From positions 1,240,001 through 1,304,000 of the forward strand of contig NZ_CP013417.1 in NCBI RefSeq assembly GCF_001524445.2: DNA of 64,000 bases, given 5' to 3'. A program made the translations under genes and the position numbers. The notes below the pieces were generated by a model. That model was not told the origin of the DNA and made no database searches. It worked only from the letters and a program-made list of their open reading frames with translations. This document shows positions 34,482-43,362 of this stretch, piece after piece. Position 1 is the first letter of the stretch; the number at the start of each line of letters is the position of its first letter. Source of the DNA: Burkholderia savannae. GTDB taxonomy: Bacteria; Pseudomonadota; Gammaproteobacteria; Burkholderiales; Burkholderiaceae.

Positions 34482-36035
34482 TCATGCGGCGCTCGCTTTC
34501 TTGCGCGTGACGCTCGGCAGCGCCGCGTACGACACCGCCGTTTCCTTCTTGCGGCCGAACAGCGTGCCGTCCGACGTGCCGCCGGAGCAGCCGTTGCCGA
34601 ACGAGAAGCCGCAACTGCCTTTCTCGTCGAAGCTGTCCTCGGCCATTTCCTTGTGCGACGACGGAATCACGAAGCGGTCCTCGTAGTTCGCGATCGCCAT
34701 CAGCTGATACATGTCCTCGACCTGCTCGGCGGTGAGCCCGACCTGTTCGAGCACCTGCGCGTCGTGCTCGCCGTGCACGGTCTGCGCGCGCTTGTACGCG
34801 CGCATCGCGAGCATCCGGTCGAGCGCGGCGGCGATCGGCGCTTCGTCGCCGGCCGTCAAGAGGTTCGCGAGATAGCGCAGCGGAATCCGCAGGCTGCGCA
34901 CGTCGGGAATCACGCCGTTCATCCCCATGTGCCCCGACTGCGCGGCGCCCTGGATCGGCGAGAGCGGCGGCACATACCAGACCATCGGCAGCGTCCGGTA
35001 TTCCGGATGCAGCGGGAACGCGACCTTCCATTCGCACGCCATCCGGTACACGGGCGAGCGTTTCGCCGCGTCGATCCAGCTTTGCGGGACGCCGTCGGCG
35101 AGCGCCTGGCGCTCGATCGCCGGATCGTGCGGATCGACGAACACCGCGAGCTGCTCTTCGTAGAGCTGTTGCGGATCGGCGACGGATGCGGCCTGCTCGA
35201 TGCGGTCCGCGTCATAGAGCATCACGCCGAGATAGCGGATGCGGCCGACACAGGTTTCCGAGCACACGGTCGGCTGGCCGGCCTCGATGCGCGGGAAGCA
35301 GAACACGCACTTCTCGGCCTTGCCCGTCTGCCAGTTGAAGTAGATCTTCTTGTACGGGCACCCGGAGATGCACATGCGCCAGCCGCGGCACTTGTCCTGG
35401 TCGACGAGCACGATGCCGTCGTCCTCGCGCTTGTAGACGGAGCCGGACGGGCACGACGCGACGCAGGCCGGGTTCAGGCAATGCTCGCAAAGGCGCGGCA
35501 GGTACATCATGAAGGTGCTCTCGAACGTCGAGTACATCTCCTTCTGCACGGCCTCGAACAGCTTGTCGCGGCTGCGCGACTTGAACTCGCCGCCGAGATC
35601 GTCTTCCCAGTTCGGCCCCCATTCGATCTTCTCCATCTTCTGGCCGGTGATCGCGGAGACCGGGCGTGCGGTCGGCGGCGTCTGCGAGAGCGGCGCGTTC
35701 TGCAGATGCGCGTAGTCGTACGTGAACGGCTCGTAGTAATCGTCGATCGCGGGCAGGTTCGGATTCGCGAAGATGTTCGCGAGGATCTTCAGCTTGCCGC
35801 CCTGGCGCGGCTCGAGCTTGCCGGCGTCGTTGCGCTTCCAGCCGCCTTGCCACTTGTCCTGGTTCTCCCACTCGCGCGGGTAGCCGACGCCCGGCTTCGT
35901 CTCGACGTTGTTGAACCACGCATACTCGACGCCGTCGCGCGAGGTCCACACGTTCTTGCAGGTGACGGAGCAGGTGTGGCAACCGATGCATTTGTCGAGA
36001 TTGAGCACCATCGCCACTTGTGCGCGGATCTTCAT
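34482..36035 (-). CDS. narH: Respiratory nitrate reductase beta subunit (iron-sulfur)
   Basis: A 517-residue protein with four Cys clusters: CIGCHTCSVTCK at residues 16-27, CEHCLNPACVASCP at about 184-197, CRGWRMCISGCP (Trp in place of a second Cys, giving the 3Fe-4S cluster) at about 217-228, and CVFCFPR plus CSETC later. This is exactly the NarH pattern. It conducts electrons from NarI to NarG. The start overlaps the narG stop by four bases. Confidence 0.97.
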   Translation of the reverse strand: MKIRAQVAMVLNLDKCIGCHTCSVTCKNVWTSRDGVEYAWFNNVETKPGVGYPREWENQDKWQGGWKRNDAGKLEPRQGGKLKILANIFANPNLPAIDDYYEPFTYDYAHLQNAPLSQTPPTARPVSAITGQKMEKIEWGPNWEDDLGGEFKSRSRDKLFEAVQKEMYSTFESTFMMYLPRLCEHCLNPACVASCPSGSVYKREDDGIVLVDQDKCRGWRMCISGCPYKKIYFNWQTGKAEKCVFCFPRIEAGQPTVCSETCVGRIRYLGVMLYDADRIEQAASVADPQQLYEEQLAVFVDPHDPAIERQALADGVPQSWIDAAKRSPVYRMACEWKVAFPLHPEYRTLPMVWYVPPLSPIQGAAQSGHMGMNGVIPDVRSLRIPLRYLANLLTAGDEAPIAAALDRMLAMRAYKRAQTVHGEHDAQVLEQVGLTAEQVEDMYQLMAIANYEDRFVIPSSHKEMAEDSFDEKGSCGFSFGNGCSGGTSDGTLFGRKKETAVSYAALPSVTRKKASAA

Positions 36036-39000
36036 TGTTCTGCTCCTTCGTTAAGCGGCTCTTCGAGCCAGTCCACCCGGTTCATCTTGCGCACGATCAC
36101 GTATTCGTCGCGGTTGCTGCCGACGGTGCCGTAGTAGTTGAAGCCGTACGCGAGCTGCGCGTAGCCGCCGATCATGTGCGTCGGCTTCGTCACGGTGCGC
36201 GTGACCGAGTTGTGAATGCCGCCGCGCTTGCCGCTCGTCTCCGCGCCGGGCACGTTCACGATCTTTTCCTGCGCGTGATACATGAGGCACATGCCGGCCG
36301 GCACGCGCTGCGACACGACCGCGCGCGCGGTCAGCGTGCCGTTCACGTTGAACACCTCGACCCAGTCGTTGTCGCGGATGCCGGCCTGCTGCGCCTCGGC
36401 CTCCGAGATCCACACGTGCGGGCCGCCGCGCGAGAGCGTCAGCATCCGCAGGTTGTCCGAGTAGGTCGAGTGGATGCCCCATTTCTGGTGCGGCGTGATC
36501 CAGTTCAGCACGAGCTCGGGCTGGCCGTTCGACATCCGCTTGTGCAGCGGCGCGACGGTCTTCGTGTCGATCGCCGGCCGGTACGCGCACGAGCCTTCGC
36601 CGAAGTCGAGCATCCAGCGGTGATCCTGATAGAACTGCTGGCGGCCCGTGAGCGTGCGCCACGGAATCAGCTCGTGAACGTTCGTGTAGCCGGCGTTGTA
36701 GCTCACTTCCTCCGATTCGAGGCCCGACCACGTCGGCGCGGAGATGATCTTGCGCGGCTGCGCCTGCACGTCGCGAAAGCGGATCTTGTCGTGCTCGCGG
36801 CCGATCGCGAGGTGCGTGTGATCGCGGCCCGTGATCTTCGAGAGCGCGTCCCATGCCTTCACCGCGACGTGGCCGTTCGTCTCCGGCGCGAACGTGAGGA
36901 TCATCTCGGCCGCGTCGATCGCGGTGTCGAGGCGAGGGCGGCCGCGGCTCACGCCGGGTTCGGCGACCGTGTCCGACAGCGCGCCGATCTCCTTCACCTC
37001 ATGCTCGGTGTTCCACGTGATGCCCTTGCCGCCGTTGCCGAGCTTGTCGAGGAGCGGCCCGATCGACGTGAACTTCTTGTGGATGTCGCCGTAGTTGCGC
37101 TCGACGACGGTCATCGACGGCGCGGTCTTGCCGGGGATCAGGTCGCATTCGCCGCGGCGCCAGTCCTTCGGCTCGAACGGCTGGCCGAGCTCGCCGGGCG
37201 TGTCGTGCATGAGCGGCGTGCAAACGAGGTCGCGCCGCGTGCCGAGGTACGGCCCCGCGATCTCGCTGAACTTCTTCGCGATCGCCTTGTAGATCTCCCA
37301 GTCGGTCTTGCTTTCCCACAGCGGCTGCACGGCTTCGGACAGCGGATGGATGAACGGGTGCATGTCCGACGTGTTGAGGTCGTCCTTCTCGTACCAGGTC
37401 GCGGTCGGCAGCACGATGTCGCCGTACAGGCACGTGGTGCTCATCCGGAAGTCGAGCACCGTGAGCAGGTCGAGCTTGCCAACGGCGGCGTCGCGCACGT
37501 GCACCTCGGACGGCTTGAGCGCATCCGCCTCGTCGCTGAAGAGCGCGTTCTGCGTGCCGAGCAGGTATTTGAGGAAATACTCGTGGCCCTTGCCCGAGCT
37601 GCCCAGAATGTTCGAGCGCCACACGAACATGTTGCGCGGGAAGTTCGCGGGGTTGTCGGGATCGTCGCACGCGAACGCGAGCTTGCCGCTCTTGAGCATC
37701 TCGATTGCGTACGCGACGGGCTCCTTGCCCGCGCGCTCGGCTTCGTCGACGACGTCGAGCGGATTCTTGCCGAGCTGCGGCGCGGACGGCAGCCAGCCCA
37801 TCCGCTCGGACTTCGCGTTCAGGTCGAGCAGCGTCATGCCTTCGTACTTCGAACGATCGGCGGTCGGCCCGAGGATCTCGTCCACCGCGAGCTTTTCGTG
37901 GCGCCACTGGCTCGTGTGGTTGTAGAAGAACGACGTGCCGTTCATCTGGCGCGGCGGGCGCGACCAGTCGAGCGCGAACGCGAGCGGCGCCCAGCCGAAC
38001 TGCGGACGCAGCTTCTCCTGGCCGACATAGTGCGCCCAGCCGCCGCCGCTCTGGCCGATGCAGCCGCACATCATCAGCAGGTTGATGATGCCGCGGTAGA
38101 TCATGTCGTTGTGATACCAGTGGTTGAGCGCCGCGCCGACGATCACCATGCTCTTGCCGCGCGTGCGGTCCGCGTTGTCGGCGAACTCGCGCGCGACCTG
38201 GATCACGAGGTGGCGCGCGACGCCCGTGTGCTTTTCCTGCCACGCGGGCGTGTAGGGCACGTCGTCGTCGAAGCTCGCCGCGACGTTCGGGCCGCCGAGG
38301 CCCTGGTCGACGCCGTAGTTCGCCATCTGCAGGTCGTACACGGTCGCGACGAGCGCGCTCGTGCCGTCGGCGAGCGCGACGCGCTTCGCGGCCACGCGGC
38401 GCGCGAGCAGCGATTCGTGCTCGCCGCCGAAGTACGGGAAGCCGACGTCGACGATTTCGTCGTGCGCATCGACGAGCGAAAGCTTCGGATCGATCGCGCG
38501 GCCGCTGCCGCCGTCCTTCATTTCGAGATTCCAGTGGCCGACCTTCTCGCCGCCGTTGTGCGCGGCCTCGCCCCAGCGAAAGCCGATCGAGCCGTTCGGC
38601 GCGACGATGTCGCCCGTCGAGGCGTCGATCGCGAGCGTCTTCCATTCCGGATGGTTCGCTTCGTTCAGCGAATCGGCGAGGTGCGACGCGCGCAGGAAGT
38701 GGTCGGGCACGAGCACGCCGTCGCGCTCGCGCAGCAGCACGAGCATCGGCATGTCGGTGTATTGCTTCACGTAGTCGCGGAAGTACGCGGATTTGTTCGC
38801 CGCGTGGAATTCCTTCAGCACGACGTGGCCCATCGCCATCGCGAGCGCGGCGTCGGTGCCTTGCTTCGGCGCGAGCCAGATGTCGCCGAACTTGACCATC
38901 TCGCCGTAGTCGGACGAGATCGCGACCGTCTTCGTCCCCTTGTAGCGGACCTCGGTGTAGAAGTGCGCGTCGGGCGTGCGCGTCTGCGGCACGTTCGAGC

Positions 39001-39757
39001 CCCAGACGAGCAGGTAGCTCGAGTTGTACCAGTCGGCCGATTCGGGCACGTCGGTCTGCTCGCCCCACACCTGCGGGCTCGCGGGCGGCAGGTCGCAGTA
39101 CCAGTCGTAGAACGACAGGCATGCGCCGCCGATCAGGCTCAGGTAGCGCGCGCCCGCCGCGTACGACACCATCGACATCGCCGGAATCGGCGAGAAGCCG
39201 ACCACGCGGTCCGGGCCGTAGCGCTTGATCGTGTACGCGTTCGCGGCGGCGATGAGCTCGGTCGCGGTGTTCCAGTCGGCGCGCACGAAGCCGCCCAGTC
39301 CGCGCACGCTCTTGTAGCGGCGCGCCTTCTCCGGATTCTGGCTGATCGATTCCCACGCGGCGATCGGGTCCATCGTCTTGCGCGCCTCGCGCCACATTTC
39401 CATCAGGCGGCCGCGGATCATCGGGTACTTGACGCGCTGCGCGGAGTAGACGTACCAGCTGTAGGACGCGCCGCGCGGGCAGCCGCGCGGCTCGTGGTTC
39501 GGCAGATCGGCTCGGGTGCGCGGATAGTCGGTCTGCTGGGTTTCCCACGTGATGAGGCCGTTCTTCACGTAGACCTTCCACGAGCAGGAGCCGGTGCAGT
39601 TCACGCCGTGCGTCGAGCGGACGATCTTGTCGTGCTGCCAGCGGCTGCGGTAGCCGTTTTCCCAGCGCCGGTCCTCGTCGACGACGGCGCCGTGGCCGTC
39701 GGAGAACGTGGATTTCACGCGCGACATGAACTTCAGCCGATCCAGAAAGTGACTCAT
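36032..39757 (-). CDS. narG: Respiratory nitrate reductase alpha subunit (molybdenum)
   Basis: A 1241-residue protein from ATG 39757, with GGAGA eight bases upstream. The FS0 cluster ligands His50, Cys54, Cys58 and Cys93 are all present, followed by the Mo-bis-MGD region with YNSSYLLVWGSNVPQTRTPDA (about 222 onward), which contains the Mo-coordinating Asp. The lack of a Tat-like RR motif at the N terminus fits the cytoplasm-facing NarG type. It reduces nitrate to nitrite. The 242-bp gap before it carries its own candidate promoter, so narGHJI may be transcribed independently of narK1K2. Confidence 0.97.
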   Translation of the reverse strand: MSHFLDRLKFMSRVKSTFSDGHGAVVDEDRRWENGYRSRWQHDKIVRSTHGVNCTGSCSWKVYVKNGLITWETQQTDYPRTRADLPNHEPRGCPRGASYSWYVYSAQRVKYPMIRGRLMEMWREARKTMDPIAAWESISQNPEKARRYKSVRGLGGFVRADWNTATELIAAANAYTIKRYGPDRVVGFSPIPAMSMVSYAAGARYLSLIGGACLSFYDWYCDLPPASPQVWGEQTDVPESADWYNSSYLLVWGSNVPQTRTPDAHFYTEVRYKGTKTVAISSDYGEMVKFGDIWLAPKQGTDAALAMAMGHVVLKEFHAANKSAYFRDYVKQYTDMPMLVLLRERDGVLVPDHFLRASHLADSLNEANHPEWKTLAIDASTGDIVAPNGSIGFRWGEAAHNGGEKVGHWNLEMKDGGSGRAIDPKLSLVDAHDEIVDVGFPYFGGEHESLLARRVAAKRVALADGTSALVATVYDLQMANYGVDQGLGGPNVAASFDDDVPYTPAWQEKHTGVARHLVIQVAREFADNADRTRGKSMVIVGAALNHWYHNDMIYRGIINLLMMCGCIGQSGGGWAHYVGQEKLRPQFGWAPLAFALDWSRPPRQMNGTSFFYNHTSQWRHEKLAVDEILGPTADRSKYEGMTLLDLNAKSERMGWLPSAPQLGKNPLDVVDEAERAGKEPVAYAIEMLKSGKLAFACDDPDNPANFPRNMFVWRSNILGSSGKGHEYFLKYLLGTQNALFSDEADALKPSEVHVRDAAVGKLDLLTVLDFRMSTTCLYGDIVLPTATWYEKDDLNTSDMHPFIHPLSEAVQPLWESKTDWEIYKAIAKKFSEIAGPYLGTRRDLVCTPLMHDTPGELGQPFEPKDWRRGECDLIPGKTAPSMTVVERNYGDIHKKFTSIGPLLDKLGNGGKGITWNTEHEVKEIGALSDTVAEPGVSRGRPRLDTAIDAAEMILTFAPETNGHVAVKAWDALSKITGRDHTHLAIGREHDKIRFRDVQAQPRKIISAPTWSGLESEEVSYNAGYTNVHELIPWRTLTGRQQFYQDHRWMLDFGEGSCAYRPAIDTKTVAPLHKRMSNGQPELVLNWITPHQKWGIHSTYSDNLRMLTLSRGGPHVWISEAEAQQAGIRDNDWVEVFNVNGTLTARAVVSQRVPAGMCLMYHAQEKIVNVPGAETSGKRGGIHNSVTRTVTKPTHMIGGYAQLAYGFNYYGTVGSNRDEYVIVRKMNRVDWLEEPLNEGAEQ

Positions 39758-39851
39758 CGTGTGTTTCTCCAAGGGCATCCGCGGTCGCCCTCGGGTGCTG
39801 CGAATGCTTGTGTCAGGGGACACTCCGAGATTACGGCGCGTGCGCTCGCGC

Positions 39852-39909
39852 GCCCATTCGCCGATGGAGCGGGACAGGGGAGGGAGAAGAACTAGTTCGA
39901 AAGAACTAG
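39852..39909 (-). promoter_or_regulatory. Candidate narG control region sharing motifs with narK1
   Basis: On the minus strand TCGAACTAGT (39900-39891) lies inside the palindrome GAACTAGTTC (39889-39898), and a further GAACTAG half lies at 39903-39909. About 28 bp downstream is CGGCGAATGGGC (39863-39852). The same pair, TCGAACTAGT and CGGCGAATAGGC, occurs in the narK1 upstream region. No FNR/Anr box (TTGAT-N4-ATCAA) is visible. Confidence 0.4.
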
Positions 39910-39999
39910 AGGGCGCGGCGCGCCCTGGCGGAATGCATGTCCGGTGCGGCGGCGTGTCGCAGCGCGCCGCGTCCGGAAAGGGGCTGCGTCAGCGCGCGT

Positions 40000-41385
40000 T
40001 CAGCACGGCATCGACGCGTTGCGGCGCGCATAGAACCACCAGGTGATCGCGACGCACGACACGTAGAACGCGATGAAGCACGCGAGCGCCGGCACGGCCG
40101 AGCCCGTGATGTCGAGCGACGTGCCGAAGCTCTTCGGAATGAAGAAGCCGCCGTACGCGCCGATCGCGCCCGAAAAGCCGAGCACCGCGGCCGATTCCTT
40201 GCCGGCGTCGAGCACCGCCTGCTTCTGCGCGGCTTCGTCCTGGCCCTGCGCCGCACGCTGCCGCTCGGTGAGGAAGATCACGGGAATCATCCGGAACGTC
40301 GAGCCGTTGCCGACGCCCGTCAGCGCGAACAGCACGATGAACATCGCGAGGAAGCCCGCGAAATTGCCCGCGTCGCTGCCCGACGGCAGGAACGCGATCA
40401 CGCCCGCGACCGCCGCGATCATCGCGGCGAAGGTCCAGAAGGTCACGCGCGCGCCGCCGATCCGGTCGGACACCCAGCCGCCGACGGGCCGCATCAGCGC
40501 GCCCGCGAGCGGGCCGATGAACGCGTACGCGGTCGGATTCACGCTCGGGAAGAGCGCCTTCGTGAGGAGCGCGAAGCCCGCGGAGAAACCGATGAACGAG
40601 CCGAAGGTGCCGACGTACAGCCAGCACATGAGCCAGTTGTGCAGCCGGCGGAAGATCACTGCCTGCTCGGCGAACGACGCCTTCGCGTCGGCGATGTCGT
40701 TCATCCCGAACCACGCGGCGAGCGTCGCGACGACGATGAACGGCACCCACACGAAGCCCGCGTTCTGCAGCCACAGGCTCGTCGTCGTGCCGTGCGCGGA
40801 GACGGTCTGCGGATCGCCCGCGAGTGCGCCGAAGAGGCCGGCCGAGATCACGAGCGGCGTGACGAACTGCACGACGGACACCCCCAAATTGCCGATCCCC
40901 GCATTGAGCCCCGTGGCGAGCCCTTTCTTCGCCTTCGGGAAGAAGAAGCTGATGTTCGCCATCGACGAGCTGAAGTTCGCGCCGCCGAAGCCGCAGAGGA
41001 GCGCGAGGATGAGGAGCGTCGGATAGCCCGTGCCCGGATCGCGCAGCGCGAACCCCATCCCGAGCGCGGGGATCAGGAGCGTCGCGGTCGAGATCGCGGT
41101 GAAGCGGCGGCCGCCGAAGATCGGCACGAGGAACGAATAGAAGATGCGCAGCGTCGCGCCCGAGAGCGCGGGCAGCGCGGTGAGCCAGAACAGTTGGTTC
41201 TTGCTGAAGTGAAAGCCGGCGCGATCGAGATTGACGACGACGACGCTCCAGAGCGACCAGACGACGAACGCGAGCATCAGCGCGGGAATCGAGATCGCGA
41301 GATTGCGCCACGCGACGGGGCGCCCCTTGGCTTGCCAGAAGGCCGGGTTTTCGGGGTCCCAGCGCACGAGTAGAGAAGTGGACAT
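40000..41385 (-). CDS. narK2: NarK2-type nitrate/nitrite transporter (MFS)
   Basis: A 461-residue MFS protein, about twelve hydrophobic segments. It opens with LVRWDPENPAFWQAKG and has the conserved nitrate-transporter glycine-rich segments GFGGANFSSSMANISFFFPKAKKGLATGLNAGIGNLGVS and GFSGAIGAYGGFF (only short parts quoted). Proteins of this type usually exchange nitrate for nitrite or import nitrate with protons. It is 41 bp downstream of narK1 and upstream of narG, the order narK1-narK2-narGHJI known from Pseudomonas and Burkholderia. Confidence 0.92.
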   Translation of the reverse strand: MSTSLLVRWDPENPAFWQAKGRPVAWRNLAISIPALMLAFVVWSLWSVVVVNLDRAGFHFSKNQLFWLTALPALSGATLRIFYSFLVPIFGGRRFTAISTATLLIPALGMGFALRDPGTGYPTLLILALLCGFGGANFSSSMANISFFFPKAKKGLATGLNAGIGNLGVSVVQFVTPLVISAGLFGALAGDPQTVSAHGTTTSLWLQNAGFVWVPFIVVATLAAWFGMNDIADAKASFAEQAVIFRRLHNWLMCWLYVGTFGSFIGFSAGFALLTKALFPSVNPTAYAFIGPLAGALMRPVGGWVSDRIGGARVTFWTFAAMIAAVAGVIAFLPSGSDAGNFAGFLAMFIVLFALTGVGNGSTFRMIPVIFLTERQRAAQGQDEAAQKQAVLDAGKESAAVLGFSGAIGAYGGFFIPKSFGTSLDITGSAVPALACFIAFYVSCVAITWWFYARRNASMPC

Positions 41386-41426
41386 GATCGAATCCGTTGA
41401 GTGAACGAAGATGACGAAGGAACTGC

Positions 41427-42707
41427 TCACGCGGAGCGGGCGGCGAGCACGCGCTGGTCGTGCGCCGCGCGCTCGGCGCGGAAGCTGAAGTACATCCAGA
41501 CGAGGCTCACGCTGACGGCGCCGTAGAGCAGCATGAAGCAGGTCGAGCGCACGCCCGTCAGATCGACGAGTGCGCCGAACAGGATCGGCAGCGCGAAGCC
41601 GGCGAGGCCGCCCGCGAGACCGACGATGCCCGACACCGCGCCGATGTCGTCCGAGAACTCGTCGGCGATGAACTTGAAGACCGACGCCTTGCCGACCGCC
41701 ATCGCGATGCCGACCGCGAACAGCAGCACGGTGAACATGACGGGCGTGAGCGACAGATGGAAGCCGAGCGGGCCGTGCGCGGCGCGGATCGTGAAGTCGG
41801 TCGGCGGATAGCTGAGCAGGAAGAACATCACCCAGCACACCCACATCACCCACCAGGTGGTGCGATACGCGCCGTAGCGGTCGGACAGCCAGCCGCCGAT
41901 CGCGCGCAGCACGCCGCCCGGCAGCGAGAAGCACGCGGCGAGGAACGCGGCCGACTGGATGCCGAAGCCGTATTCGCCGACGTAGTACTGCGTGAGCCAC
42001 AGCGACAGCCCCACATAGCCGCCGAACACGACCGAGTAGTACTGCGAGTAGCGCCACACGCGCGGGTCCTTCAGCACGCGCAGCTGCGCGCGCAGCGACG
42101 TCGCGTTTGTCGAGCGGTGCGCGGGATCGGTCGCGGAGAACACCCAGAAGATGAGCGCCATCGCGAGCATCGCGATCGAATAGACGCGCGGCACGATGGT
42201 CCACGTGCCGGCCGCGGCGATGAGCGCGGGCGCGACGAACTTGTTGACGGCCGCGCCCGAGTTGCCGGCGCCGAACACGCCCATCGCGAGGCCCTGGCGC
42301 GCCTTCGGGAACCAGCGCGCGACGTACGGCGTGCCGACCGAGAACGAGCCGCCCGCGAGCCCGACGAAGAGGCCGAGCACGAGGAACTGCCAGAGCTCGG
42401 TCGCGTACGCGATCAGCCAGATCGGCGCGACGGTGACGAGCATCAGGATGAAGAACACGATGCGCCCGCCGTAGCGATCGGTCCAGATGCCGAGCGGCAC
42501 GCGGATCAGCGAGCCGGTGAGCACGGGCATCGCGGCGATGAGGCCGAATTCGGTGTCGTTCAGGCCGAGCGTTTTCTTGAGCGGAATGCCGAGGATCGCG
42601 AACATCATCCAGACGGCGAAGCACAGCGTGAACGCAATCGTGCTCGACGCGAGCACGGGCATCGCGCGCTTGTCGAGCGATGCGGGAGGAGCGGAGATTG
42701 AAGCCAT
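41427..42707 (-). CDS. narK1: NarK1-type nitrate/nitrite transporter (MFS)
   Basis: A 426-residue MFS protein. Typical features are LNDTEFGLIAAMPVLTGSL, GIWTDRYGGR, and the nitrate signature region GLAGGSFSVGTPYVARWF and KARQGLAMGVFGAGNSGAA. NarK1-type members tend to be nitrate/proton symporters while NarK2-type act as antiporters; the assignment here comes from gene order and sequence style. It is the first gene of the nar cluster and has a candidate control region upstream. Confidence 0.9.
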   Translation of the reverse strand: MASISAPPASLDKRAMPVLASSTIAFTLCFAVWMMFAILGIPLKKTLGLNDTEFGLIAAMPVLTGSLIRVPLGIWTDRYGGRIVFFILMLVTVAPIWLIAYATELWQFLVLGLFVGLAGGSFSVGTPYVARWFPKARQGLAMGVFGAGNSGAAVNKFVAPALIAAAGTWTIVPRVYSIAMLAMALIFWVFSATDPAHRSTNATSLRAQLRVLKDPRVWRYSQYYSVVFGGYVGLSLWLTQYYVGEYGFGIQSAAFLAACFSLPGGVLRAIGGWLSDRYGAYRTTWWVMWVCWVMFFLLSYPPTDFTIRAAHGPLGFHLSLTPVMFTVLLFAVGIAMAVGKASVFKFIADEFSDDIGAVSGIVGLAGGLAGFALPILFGALVDLTGVRSTCFMLLYGAVSVSLVWMYFSFRAERAAHDQRVLAARSA

Positions 42708-42764
42708 GACGATTCTCTCGGGACGAGGAGGAGCGTCTCAAGAGTAGGGACGGGCGGCGCGCTT

Positions 42765-42822
42765 GCCTATTCGCCGGGAGAACGGGCGCGTGCGTGCCGA
42801 TGGGTCGACCGGACTAGTTCGA
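42765..42822 (-). promoter_or_regulatory. Candidate narK1 control region
   Basis: On the minus strand TCGAACTAGT (42822-42813) is followed 36 bp later by CGGCGAATAGGC (42776-42765), 58 bp before the narK1 start. Both blocks recur upstream of narG with similar spacing. The shared layout suggests one common regulator. Confidence 0.4.
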
Positions 42823-42868
42823 TCGGCGGGTGCGCGGCGGCGTGTGTGACGATTGTTTGAAATAAAGT

Positions 42869-42897
42869 TTGACGTACCTGCTTAAAACCCATATACT
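42869..42897 (+). promoter_or_regulatory. Sigma-70 promoter of tRNA-fMet
   Basis: TTGACG (42869-42874), a 17-bp spacer and TATACT (42892-42897) sit 13 bp before the tRNA. Close to consensus at both boxes. Confidence 0.85.
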
Positions 42898-42910
42898 TTT
42901 ATTTCTCTGA

Positions 42911-42987
<77 letters not shown>

Positions 42988-43035
42988 AATTCGGCGATGT
43001 CCCACGCGCAAGTGACCGATGCGCGAATCGCCAAG

Positions 43036-43070
43036 ACAAAAACCCGGCTCTCGAGCCGGGTTTTTGTTTT
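43036..43070 (+). terminator. Terminator of tRNA-fMet
   Basis: An inverted repeat AAAAACCCGGCT-CTCG-AGCCGGGTTTTT followed by GTTTTT. Strong stem and T run. Confidence 0.9.
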
Positions 43071-43324
43071 TCCGCGTCCGGTTTTCTCCCGTTTTCGGCT
43101 TCATTCGACTTCGATCGGGCGGCGTGCTCGTCTCGTCCGGTCTTGACGGTTGCGCGAGCGACGCGTGCGCGCGATGCTTGGCATGCCTGTTTCTTCTCGC
43201 TCGATGCATATGCATCGAGCGACCGTCGTCGCGATCGCGGCGCGGCGCTTGCCGTGTGTTCGAACCGCTGCAGCCGGCGTTCCTGTTTCTTTTCGGGCGC
43301 TTGGCGTCACGCCCCGCCGCACAG

Positions 43325-43353
43325 TTGAAACACGCACTGTGTTTTTGTACAGT
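43325..43353 (+). promoter_or_regulatory. SOS promoter of dinB: LexA box overlapping the -10
   Basis: TTGAAA (43325-43330), a 17-bp spacer and TACAGT (43348-43353) form a good sigma-70 promoter. A perfect LexA-type dyad CTGT-N8-ACAG (43337-43352) covers the spacer and the -10. LexA bound here would block RNA polymerase until DNA damage. Transcription would start near 43360. Confidence 0.75.
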
Positions 43354-43362
43354 ATCGGCACC

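Noticed and set aside
36020..39895. A 1,291-codon plus-strand open frame opposite narG
   Set aside because: Same composition effect; narG is certain from its conserved ligands and the antisense product shows no known fold or motif.
40000..42741. A single 913-codon minus-strand frame that would fuse two NarK transporters
   Set aside because: The upstream half in this frame is the wrong frame of narK1. narK2 has its own ATG at 41385, and narK1 ends at 41427 in a different frame.
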